NCBI RefSeq assembly: GCF_030445035.2
Contig: NC_080677.1
Location: forward strand, 28,655,513 to 28,719,512
Direction: 5' to 3'
DNA from: Dasypus novemcinctus
Lineage: Eukaryota > Chordata > Mammalia > Cingulata > Dasypodidae
Length of the DNA: 64,000 nt
Under the pieces are notes generated by a model that did not search any database, had not been told where the DNA came from, and saw only the letters and a list, made by a program, of their open reading frames with translations. The translations under genes and the position numbers were made by a program. Numbering within the stretch: position 1 is the stretch's first letter; each line of letters begins with the position of its first letter. Positions 11,741 through 22,400 of this stretch are shown piece after piece.

Positions 11741-13502
11741 TTGAAGGCAGAACTGGCTTCAGGCTCTACGGGAACCAGAACCTTGAAGGTCACCAAGACC
11801 CCTTTCTTCTGCTCTTCTCTGCTGCCCTCTGGGTAGAAGCTTTGCTCCCTCAGCTTTGCTTTCTCCCCTTGGCAGCAAACAGCTGCTGCACAAATCACAG
11901 CGTTGGCACAGAGCAAACTCTCTCCTTGGAAGTGATGGTGAAAATTGATTCTTGGTGGAGGAGGGGGACAAAAATTTTTTTTAGATATTACAATGGCGCA
12001 TAATTGGCTCTTCAAAGAGCCATGGTGCATAGACGGATATACAGTATAGGCTGGTATTAAAATTTCATAAAGGTGGGGCGATTAGAGGGAAAATGCCTAA
12101 ACTGGCTCCTTAGGGGGCAGTGGTGAAAAGATTGTTGCAGAATACTGGAGGAGAGGAGGCAGCATTTCGCAGAAGGACGGCACCATTCCGGGACCAAACA
12201 ATGAAAAGTGCACCACACTCCCGTGTCCTGCAGCTGCTGACCTCTCCAGCCCTTGATCCACACACGGGCCCAGCGCCTCCTCCTTCCTTCCCCAAGCACC
12301 ACTGGCACAGGCTGTTGTACCTGACAGGTTTTTCCTGAAGATGGGGACTCACCAAGGATAGCTATAGCTAACATTCACTGACCCTTCACTCATTCAGCAC
12401 CATAGGAAGCCCACCCCTTCCTGGACCCGGCCTCTTCCCATCCTTTCTTTTTCTGAGTCCCTGAAACAACCCCCAGCTCAGGTTCTAGCCCATCTACCCC
12501 TTCTTTATTTTCGGACACCAAGCTAAACCTAGGAATTTCCACTACTTTATTAAGCAGGTTAGGTCTCTTTCACCCACCTCCTTTCTAGACCACCCTAAGT
12601 TTATCTTTCATCCCCCAAAAGGGTCATGAAGGAATTTTCAAGAACAAAAAGGCTCCTCTGCCCTGGAGCCCACCCTCAGTAACACAAAGCTCTCAGAGGA
12701 CCACTTTTTATTAACCTGCCCCAGATCACATTTGTAGGCAGCATTTCTTCTTCCACCAGTTGCCTCCAAAAACAGAGGATTGTCCAGAGGAAACCCCAGG
12801 GATGTCAATATTTTTTGTTGTCTATTTTGTCATTGTTGTTGTTGTTTCTCTGCATGTTACCTTTTGCCAAAGGGAGCATGCATATTCCTATTCAAGTCCA
12901 GAAAATTTACTGAGATTTTATAAGTTTACCCATAGAGCACTGGTCTCATCAAAATCACACAGGCTGGAAAGTCCCTTGATTAAGAAAGCTAATAATTTGT
13001 TATATAATTTCTATACAAGAGTGCAATGCAAACAAAATCAAAATTTTGCCAAACAGTCAGTATGGTGTGCTCTAACGAGGACCCCATGAGAAGACAGAGG
13101 CTCTAATGCAGACTCCAAGGAACAACTTCTCTGGAAGTTCATTAGTAAAAATGAAGGGGTTGGTATGTGACCAATTCCAGCTAATTAAAAAAAAAATCCA
13201 TGATTTTGCATTTCCATCATGATTAAAGCTAAAACAAAATGATAATTCACATCTCAAAATCCTGTTTAGCTTCCAGTGTTAAAGGAGAATCACTTGCTAG
13301 ATTCAGTGAAATTCTTTACAATGATTCTGTGTTCATGTAAAAGTATTTACCCTTCAACTTCCTGTCGGGTAATAACAGGCAAAATGTTTGCATACTTACG
13401 AAGTCCCAGCAAGAAATCTTGTGCTGAAGTAAGGTTGAGAGATGATAGGTATAAATTTCCAGTAAGGACAAGACCCAAGATTTAAAAATAACAAATGAGT
13501 AT
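11741..13502. other. 5' flank, no gene recognised
   Basis: Moderately AT-rich towards the end, with a short TTG-rich tract near 12830-12850. No exon, RNA gene or clear repeat family could be assigned. Confidence 0.45.
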
Positions 13503-13513
13503 GATCCATGGAT

Positions 13514-13915
13514 TTTTTAATTTTTAATTTCTCTCCCCTTCGCCCCCGCCCAAGTTGTCTGCTCTCTGTGTCCATTTGCTGTGTGTTCTTCTGTGTCCAC
13601 TTTCTAGCTTCTATCCTTATCAGCAGCACAGGGAATCTGTGTTTCCTTTTGTTGCATCACCTTGTGTCAGCTCTCCATGTGGGCGGCGCCATTCTTGGGC
13701 AGGCTGCACTTTCTTTCGCGCTGGGCGGCTCTCCTTACAGGGTGCACTCCTTGGGCGTGGGGCTCCCCTACGCGGGGGAAACAGCAGGGCACTCTTGCAC
13801 GCATCAGCACTGCGCATGGGACAGCTCCATATGGGTCAAGGAGGCCCGGGGTTTGAACCACAGACCTCCCATGTGGTAGACGGACGCCCTATCCATTGGG
13901 CCAAGTCCGCTTCCC
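13514..13915 (-). mobile_element. DAS-III SINE, full length, minus strand
   Basis: The + strand shows the complement of the element: T-rich tail, 'gggcggcgccattcttgggc', 'gcgctgggcggctctcctta', 'gcatcagcactgcgcatggg', 'ggggtttgaaccacagacct' (B-box side) and 'gggccaagtccgcttccc' (head). The 11-bp target duplication is GATCCATGGAT (13503-13513) and GATCGATGGAT (13916-13926), with one mismatch. Open frames over it are not genes. Confidence 0.9.
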
Positions 13916-13926
13916 GATCGATGGAT

Positions 13927-15488
13927 ATTATAGCTGAATAGGTAAGCAATTGCCTTAGAATAAGACACTATTCCACCGCCTATTGGTTGGGCCTGGGGGA
14001 CAGAAGGGGGGTATTTGCTTTTTAACACATTTAAAGGGTTCAAGACTTCCCTGATCTTCTAAGCTCTCTAGGTCGGCTTCCCCAGAGGTGAGAGGAGGAT
14101 TCAAGTGCAAGTGATTTGTTAAGGAAGTGTTCCCAGGAGGAGCTGGTACGGCAGTAGGTAAGGCAGGACAGAGAAGGGAAAGCAGCCCAGACTAAGCTCC
14201 AAGGCCAAGCCCCAGCCTCGGCCCCATCCAGGAGGGAGCTCTAGAGTGCCGATGACACCGATGGCAAGGGAGACCAGCTGGCCATTGGCTGGAAATGCCC
14301 GCGGGTTGGAGGGTGGGGTGGGGTGGTAAACTGCTGGATGATTAGCACAAGGGCAGGTCCCCTAAGACTTCCAGGCTGGGGTGAGGGGAATCAATTTGGA
14401 AGCACAAGGGAAGAGAATGCCCTTCCCATGGAAGAACCTAGGCCAGTACCAACAGTGCCTGCTCCAGAGGCCCCCCAGCACCTAGTGTTCATGCTCCCTC
14501 AAGCCTCATCTCCCACCCCGGGGCCCAACACTGCCCCTCACCTGTCAGACCCACAACCCAGCCTGCACTTGGCCAGCTCCTTGCTTCTGCTCACCCCAGC
14601 TCCTCTGTCTAGAATAAAGGATGCCCGCCCTATCCATCTGTTGAAATCCTTCAAGGTGCTCCTGCAGCACCTTCCCCAGGAAGTCCCCTCTCCCCTCCTC
14701 CCCTGAGCTGCTCCAGCCCCTGGTAAGATCCCTCCCCTCCCAACACGCCCTCACCCGCACCCTGCAGGCCCATCCAATGAATGATGAAATCTGGTCCACT
14801 GGTCCTCAGCTTTTCCCATAAAGATTCCCCTGCACCACTGGCTAAGCTCAGTGCAAAAAAGGAAAATGGGAGGCTTGGGAGGAAAGAAAGAGGAAGAGGA
14901 GATCCAAGCTGTGCCCTCAGGAAGCCCCCAGCTGGTTGGAGAGCCACAGGAGGCAGTTAGAAAACAGTCCATACTGGGTGGGAGCCAGGGGCTCAGTCAC
15001 CAACCTCTGAGATTTCAAAGGAGGGGACATGGGAGCTGGGGCAATCAGGAAAAGCTGCCTGGAGGAGGCAGGTAGAAGGAAGGAGGCTCTGAAAATGGAA
15101 AAGTGTCCCAGGCCATGAGATCAGCACCAACACAGAACTCAGGCCGAGTTCTCCAGGAGCTGGGGCTGTACCCACCCTGTCTGAACCCTCCAGGAAAAAA
15201 CTTGGTGCCACTAATCCCATTCCTCAAATGCTTTTACCACAGATCCTAACAACAATGTGGCTGCAACTGCTGCTTAAGCCTTTAAACTCCCTGCCCCAAG
15301 AACAGTTCCTGAGGCTGCTTCTGTTGCTTCCTGAGAACAGACCCCAGGTTGCACCTGTCTCCACCAGGGACCAGCCCTGCTCAGCGCTGCCTGCCTTTAG
15401 GCTCACTGGGCAGCTGGCTAAAACCTGCCACCCTATGGCATCAGATTCTTTGGGGTGGGCCCTGGCCTTCGTGTACTTGTTGTCACTT
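13927..15488. other. 5' flank with L2-like fragment
   Basis: An L2-like piece is seen at about 14560-14710 ('cttgcttctgctcaccccag', 'gtctagaataaaggatgccc', 'ttccccaggaagtcccctct'). The rest shows nothing I can name. Confidence 0.45.
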
Positions 15489-15489
15489 C

Positions 15490-15835
15490 GGGTTATTTTA
15501 TAGCATTTTATTTTGAAATAATTTCAAACTCACCCAAAAGTTGCAGAAATGGCCCAAAGCACACTCATATACCCCTGACTCCAATTTACCAACTAGTTAC
15601 ATTCTGTCCTGTTTGCTTTATTTCCTTTTCCCTCTCTCTTTCTGTGTGCATGTCTATGTGTATGTATTTCTGAAGCATTTGAGAATAAGTTAGAAAAATG
15701 TCTCCTTTTAACCCTAAGGGTTAGGACATCCTCTTACCACAGTGCAGCTCTCAAAATCGCAACTATAGTGCTGATATAGTACTATTATTGAACTTGGCAT
15801 CCACATTCAAATTCTGTCCATCCCCTATCCCAGTA
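15490..15835 (+). repeat. L1M 3' UTR fragment
   Basis: Contains 'ttgaaataatttcaaactca', 'cccaaaagttgcagaaatgg' and 'aactagttacattctgtcct'. This is the diverged 'ataattacagactcacaggaa..' module of old L1M elements. It ends about 200 bases before the beta promoter. Confidence 0.7.
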
Positions 15836-16025
15836 GACATCTGCACCTGTCAAAGCTGCCAGATGATTATGATGGGCCACTAGGATTGGGAGCCCCTAGA
15901 CCACAGGAGACCCTCTGCAGCCCTGCTCTGTGCCGTGGCAGTAGGCAGCAGCCTGAGGTCCCTCCCCCATTTCTCACCTCCCCCCCACCCATGAGTAAGT
16001 CGGTAACTGCACCCTGCAGCCAAAG

Positions 16026-16120
16026 GCCAATGGTGCCTGCAGATAAAAGGCATTAACTCCGCTGCATGCCTGAGGGAGAGTTTGGCTCCTTGGCTGCCCA
16101 GCCCCAGCTATAAATAACCC
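16026..16120 (+). promoter_or_regulatory. CRHR2: Putative promoter of the CRHR2 beta transcript
   Basis: About 200-290 bases before the beta start codon sits a cluster of core-promoter-like words. There is a CCAAT box (16027-16031), an AGATAA GATA-type site (16041-16046) and CTATAAATAA at 16108-16117. The last word fits both a TATA box and the MEF2 consensus YTAWWWWTAR. A muscle-type promoter would suit the beta isoform, which in rodents is the heart and skeletal-muscle form. The transcription start is not visible from sequence, so the promoter call is inference. Confidence 0.55.
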
Positions 16121-16313
16121 GAGGGGGAGGGGGAGGGGGCTGTGGGGCCCTGTGTCACCAATGCCCGCTGGCGGAGTGGGTGGGGAGGGAGAAAACCTTC
16201 TGTGCCCAGGGCCTTCCCTTGGCCCAGTCGGGGCAGGGCAGGGAGGCAGGGGGCCGGACTGCGCTGGCCAGACCTGCTGGGCTGGCTCGCTGCGTCCCTA
16301 GACGCTGCAGGGC

Positions 16314-16400
16314 ATGGGGCGTCCCGTGGGGGCCCTGTGCCTCCCCTGCGTCCCTCACCTGCTCTTCTGCCTCCTCTGCCTCCTCCCACCGCTCCTCAAA
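16314..16400 (+). CDS. CRHR2: CRHR2 exon 1 (beta-specific; signal peptide)
   Basis: The exon has 29 codons, starting [16 protein letters not shown] and ending in a leucine- and cysteine-rich hydrophobic core with ...PPLLK. It ends in phase 0 at the strong donor AAA|gtaagt. The ATG has G at -3 and G at +4, a good Kozak context. It matches the beta N-terminus of other mammals, including the [13 protein letters not shown] stretch, and would act as a cleaved signal peptide. The human exon appears to be one codon longer, so the exon is near the usual length. It joins the exon at 22267. Confidence 0.9.
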
Positions 16401-19400
16401 GTAAGTGTGGGCACTGGGGGCGTCGGGCTGCCGGTGGTCCCCCGCCGGAGTGAGGGGCCCCGGCCAGACGCTCAGCGGCTCTCCTGCCTGGGAGGGGGCG
16501 CGCTGTGCCCGGCTCTAGAGCCAGTTGTCAGCTCTGGGGGGAGGGTGGCGTCGGCTTTTGGTGACCAGGTTGGGGGGTGGGGATCCCTGTGTCTGATGAT
16601 GGGATGGAGATCTCATGCCTGGATGGGGGGGAGGGGACAGGAAGAGGAGAGTCTAACTCTAGGGGGGCAGGAAGGGGGAGGCAAAACTCTGAACTCCAGC
16701 TAGAACCTGAGCAGAGGGCCTCACATGCCCTCTCCCAGGTCCACTCCCGTCTAGAGCTCCCCCACGCCCCTCTGTCATAAGCTCCTCAAGTCCCTTTCCC
16801 ACCCCTCCCTGCTCTGGCCCTTGGCACCCCTAGACTGCCCGGCCCCACCCCTCTTCATTGTGCCTGAAACCAGCCATTCCCAAGACCAAATGAGAAACGG
16901 GAGCAGAAGGGGAGAGAGAGAACCAGCCTGTCCCAGCGATTCTCAAAAACAAACCCCCACCTCACCCCCCACTGCCAGGCCCTTTCGCCAGAGTCAGAGT
17001 CCGCAGCAGGTGGGGGTGGAGGTGATGGGGTGGTGAGAAGTTCTAATGAAATAGCTGAAGGAGTGGGCGCAAGGCTGGGAGGGAATGATTCCCAGAAATA
17101 GATAGGGGGGAAATCTACCTCTAGCCCTCTCTCCATTTTACAGAGAGGGAAACCAAGACTCCGAGAGGGAGGGTGACCTGTCCTAGGCCACGGTATTAAT
17201 GAAGAAGGACACCACAATAAAAGGGTCCAGAGAGCCAGGAGGGTCCGGAGGCTCCAGGATGCCGGGGACAGAGCCCAGGCGGGAAGTCAGGAGGCCTGCC
17301 CTGCACTGGCTCTGCCACAGCTTAGCCTCAGGGACCATTTTCTAGACCTCGAAGTCCCCATATGTACAAAGTGGACTCATTTTTTCAACAGTCAACAGAA
17401 ATTACATTGAATATTATTTTGAATGTCTAGTGATTGTGGCAAAGCAGCTCTGCAGACAAACCCTATCCAAATCCCTGCTCTGCCACTTCGTGTGTGGCCT
17501 TGGACAGGTTACATCGATCTTCCAGGCCTCAGTTTCCTCATCGGTAAAACTGATGCTTGTTGAATGGGATTGTCATGAGGACTCACTGAGATCATGCATG
17601 CAAAGCACTTAGCACAGTGCCTGCCTGGAGCAAGCACTCAGTGCCAGCCGTTACTTGTGCCCGCCCAGGGCACCTGGTCCACGGAGGAGAGGGGTGGGAC
17701 TTGGGGGCAGTGGTCATGACACATCCTTTTAATGACATGGCAGAGCTGCAATTGGGATGGGCAGAAGTTGTCCACGACCCCCTGATTTCCTGGGCTTTGA
17801 GGTCTTTTTGCCCCCTTCCCACTTGTTCTCTGGAAAGATGCCTCCCATGGGAGCCAGGTGTCGGGGCACAGGCTGCCATTGGCCTTCCTCTCCAGGGTCC
17901 ATGAGGCCAGCCACCCGAACTGGTTAGGCAGAGGGGGCCTCGGGTTGCCACTCCAGAGCAGGCCAGAGGTGGGGTCATTGGGAAGGGGCCAGGGTTCTGG
18001 GAACCTCAGAGGCCACAGCTCTGGACTGACCTCCTCAGAAGCCCCAGCTCCCTTGATGACCCCAGACTGAGCCTCAAGAGACCACAGCCACTCAGCGTGG
18101 AACCACCAGGATGGAAACTAACGCTTGGTCTGCCCCATAGCCCTGCCTTCCTCCCACTGGATCTTCCTGAGGATGGGATTTATCTCATGGGTCCTCATCC
18201 AACTATTCTGAGATTGCAGCTCACGGTGAAATGAGGATAGGAGACCCAGAGCAGGCAGTGGGGAGAGCGTCTGGCTTTGTTTATTCACTCCCCAGACCTG
18301 AGAAGTGATCTGTGTGAGGGCCATGGTGGGACAAGCCGATCTGGTTTTTACCCCAAGGGTGTGAGAGCTCACTAGGTAGACTGGGGAGACCTGATTTGCA
18401 ATTGCAAAAGCTCCAGCAGCTGTTTTGTGTGGTGAGGAGACTCCGGCCCAGCCCACACCCTGAGAGGCTGGAAGAGTCCCTCTCAGTTATCTCAGATATC
18501 CGATGGGGTGGGACATTTATTTACTGACGGAAATGGAGGCTCAGCAAGCAAAGCCCTCAGCACTAGCCTTTGAGCCACTTGCCTCCCCCTGTCTGAAGAA
18601 GCCAGGAGTCCCCTAAACTTGGGCTGAATCACGTCCCTCTGACCTTTGAGCAGTGGGAAACTCTCCCCAGGGATGTCAGGAAAGAGCTTCTGTGGCCTCC
18701 ACCCCAGTTCAGACTTCTGGTGGGGCCAATTCCCCAGAAAAGCTGCACATTTGTCCAGAGAAGGCTCAGCAGAGAGCCAACGTGGGCAAGACATAAATAC
18801 AAAGAAGTGCCCACAAGTCTGCTCGCTCCCCACCCCCCGCCAGGAGCCTGCAAAGCAGTGGGAGAGGATGCTGTGGGCTCAGCCCCTCCTTAACCCGGCC
18901 ACCCTGCCCTCCCACAGCCCTGTCTGCACATCCCCACACACACACACTCACACAACACACACACACACCCGTGTCTTCAGGGCAGGGGACTCAAGGGCCA
19001 TTTATCAGAAGCTAATTCATCTGATGACTTTTCCCCCAAATCAACTCCCTTCTGTGTGTTTTCTATCCTAATGAGTTAATTTAGAGTCTCTCTTTTGCTC
19101 TTTTTTTTTTTTTTTTTTGCCATTTGGTTGGTGTTTAAGGTTTTTTTTAAAAACCAATTTGGCGGAGGGCACTGCCTACTTAATTTTCTACTCCTAGTAA
19201 GTTGAAAATTTGTAGCACTTTACAAATTATGAAACTATTCTGCATCCTCTTAGCTGTCATTTTTCTATCTCATCTCATTTTAACCATTTAAGGACTGCTC
19301 AGCCAGGTTATCTAAAGTCCCTAATCAAACTTCTAATTTTTCAAGGATGTCATTTCAAATCAGTGGGAGGAAGGATAGCTCATTCAATAAGCAGCCAAAC

Positions 19401-22400
19401 TCCAGATTCCCTTAACAAAAATTTAATTTTAACGTATTTTCATTTTAACATCAGGTTATTTTTAGGACATACAGACAGAAGCCAAAATAAACCGAAAGGT
19501 AGGGGTGACTTTTAAGCAAACTGGGCGTTAGATGAGTTGGTAATTAGAGTTCATCTTAGGCCAAGTGGCCTGGTACACGGACCCCCGCTGGCCAGCTCCC
19601 CGCTTCCTGGGCTCTGGGTCAAGGTGTTGTCCTGCCTGCCGCCTCCATCAGACTCTGTGCTCCCTGAGGGTCGGGGTCTGTCTGGGTCTCCTCACCTGCC
19701 TCCTGCACCTTGAGCCAGTTCAGGCTCAATGAAAACCCCCCCGCAGCAGAGTCCTTCCCTGACCTTGGGCGCAGAGGGGCAGGGAGGCCCGGGGGAGCTC
19801 GTCCCCCGCCCACTGGCAGCAGCGGCCTGGGCCTGGTGGCCCCGCAAATCCCCCGGGCTTAGCGCAGAGGTTAAATTTAGACGGAACTTTGTCAAGAGGC
19901 CCAGGAAGGCGCCCTGGGCTGGGCCAGGGAGGCGACAACTTGGAGTCCTATCTGGTCCCGGGAGGGGGAGGGGACCTCTCCCTAGCCCTCTTCTGAGTGA
20001 GAGGCCCTGGGCCAGCCAAGGCCAGCCTCAAAGGGACACCGTGCAAGGAGACCCCATGCCCCCTCCCAAGTGCTCTGCTCAGCAAGGAGGCTCACCACAG
20101 CCGCTGGCCGCAGCGTTTGCCCCCGTCCTGGGGGAGGGTGCCTGGCCCCCATGGGCTCAGAGGCCTCAGACCCCTCATCAAGAGACAGACGGCCGGTGGG
20201 CTTGGAGGGGAGGGGCCCGTGCAGGGGCAGAGCCCGAGGACGCCTCGGGATCCTCCAGCTCTGCGGTTCGAAGCCCACACCTGCCTGAGCCCCCCATCAA
20301 CACACCCCCCTGGCCGAGCTCGGCCTCTGCCGTGACCTCCAGAAGCGGGGCCATTGCCTGGACACTCTGTCTCCCCCAGGGACGGCTGACCAGCTGCTTC
20401 TTAACTGGGCTAGCAGGCCAGGCTGGCTTCCAGGGTGGCTGGGAAGAGGGCGTGCAGGAAAAGGGGCTGGTGGGAAGTCCAGGGTTCCCCCACCCAGCTG
20501 AGCACTTCCTGGAGCATCCCCGCCCAGAGCCTTCCCTCCCTTCCCCACGCCCCCGCACCCCTGCAGGCGCTCCCTGGCCAGCAAGGCCTTCCTGCTGCCT
20601 GGGCCCCCCACCTAGCTCCTTGGCTACAGGCAGCCCTGAGCAGCCCCCTGGAAATGCGAGCAGCGAGGTGGCACGGGCAGCGTCATGCACACCCAGCGCG
20701 CACGCCGCTTACACAGGCGCTTCCCCCTGCAGGCTGTGGGCGGGCGTTCAGCAGAACACAGGTGCAGCGCGTGCCCTAAGTGCTGTTCACGCTCGCCTTC
20801 CACCCCACCCCGCTCCCCGAGGGGACAGAGAGCCGCGTCCCCCCGTCAGGCCGGGTAGGGTCATTAATTAGAAGCTCCGGGCCAGCGCCGGAGGCTGAGC
20901 GTCTGGCCTCCAGGAAATGGACTGAGCCCGATGTGGGAAACGTGATGTTTCAGGGCTGCTGGGCTCCGGCTCCCGAGGACATCTGGGCCAAACATTGACC
21001 CAGCCCAGGGAGGGGACATCTGACAGGCTGGGGCCCGGCAGGGGGAAGAGAGCAGCTGCCTGCTGGCCACGCAGTGCCTTTGGAATCCCAGATCCGGCAA
21101 TGTCAGGGCCGGGAGGGGCAAGCACCTTGGCACTGCACGCCTGCGAGCGCGCGGGAGAGCAGGAGAAGTGGTGGTCTTGGGAGGAAGGGGGGCCAAGGCT
21201 AGACTTTCGAGCACGTTGCTCTTGTTGAGTCTCACACCATGCCTTTCCCGGCCTTTCTGCCTGAGTGCATGCCGTGCTCGCCACCTAGCATGCCCTCCCT
21301 GCCCACCACCCTTCTCAGCTGGGCAAACTCCTACACATCCTTCAGGGCCCACATAAGCTCCTCCGTGATGCTACCCCAGCCCTCCTCAGCTCATTGTAGG
21401 TGCTGCAGCAAGCTGGTCGGTCACCTGTCCCCTTCTCCCACCAGAAGGTGGTCCCCTCAAGGGCAGAGACCACATCTACTTTTTCCTTCCACCCCCAGCA
21501 CCCACTCCCAGATGAGGTAGATGATTTGGGTAGGAGATGGGGTCCTGGGTGGGTTTTGTCTTTTGGATGGGATTACTATTGTTGCAATAAGCCCATCTGT
21601 TCCCTGGCAAGTGTCCACACTGGCACGGTGGTCCCTCCTTTAGCCCTACTCATCCTGCTGTTTGTCCCAAGAGCCACCTCTTCCAGGAAGCCTTCCTTGC
21701 CTTGCCGAGTTCAGGTGAGGCATCGTGCTATGTGTTAACCTAATGTCCTGTGTTGCAACTGCCTGTTTCCCTGTGTGACAGGGAAACAAAGTGAAAGCAC
21801 TTGCTGTCCTCACCTCCCTTCTGTGTCTTCTAAGGCCAGAGCTCCCTCACTGGCCTGGAATCCCCCAGTCACCTGACACACAGTAGGTGCTCCACAAATA
21901 CTTGCTGAGTGGCTGAATTGCCGGAGGACTGCCCCACCGAGCTCTGCTGAAGGAAAGACACTGGCCCATCACAGGGGGCCTCCCACTCTGAGGAGGAAAG
22001 AGCTTTGGGGGCCTAGGGATGCGGCAAAGCGGGATCCTGCCTCAGAGGCAACACGGTCCTGGACTCCCTGTAAGGCCTTTTCCAGGTTCCAGCCCTGGCC
22101 GGGCTGCTGCACCGCTGTGTGGCCACAGGCACCTGTCTCACCCAGGCGGGCCTCAGTCTCCCCCTCTGTGCAGTAAGGCGAGGGGAAGGAATGAGTCACA
22201 GAACCAGGCAGGGGCCACACTGCTGCCAGGGTCTGACGTCTGACCCCCACCCCTCCCATCCCCTAGGCAGCCGGGCCGAGCCAGGTGCCCAAAGCCCCGT
22301 CCCCGCGGGCACTGCTGGAGCACTGCTGCGGTGCAGGCACCACCCTCGCCAGCCTCTCAGGTACGCACGCCCCCCGCCACCCTGTGGCAGACCCCAGGAG

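Larger units (their letters stand above)
16401..22266 (+). other. CRHR2: CRHR2 intron 1 (beta)
   Basis: A 5.9 kb intron. It holds two MIR copies, a CA run (18935-18969), a T run of about 19 (near 19092-19110), a GC-rich block (19.6-21.2 kb) with long but unsupported open frames, and two L2 fragments listed separately. No further exon is recognised. Confidence 0.7.

Noticed and set aside
13508-13941. Open frames of 120-130 codons
   Set aside because: They are entirely the complement of a DAS-III SINE.
1-16000. INMT or other upstream coding exons
   Set aside because: No open frame resembles INMT, and no paired splice sites with recognisable protein were found.
19729-20871. A 380-codon open frame on the + strand
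   Set aside because: It lies in a GC-rich part of intron 1, is rich in P, G, A and S, has no domain or splice signals, and several overlapping frames on the other strand are open too. It looks like chance.
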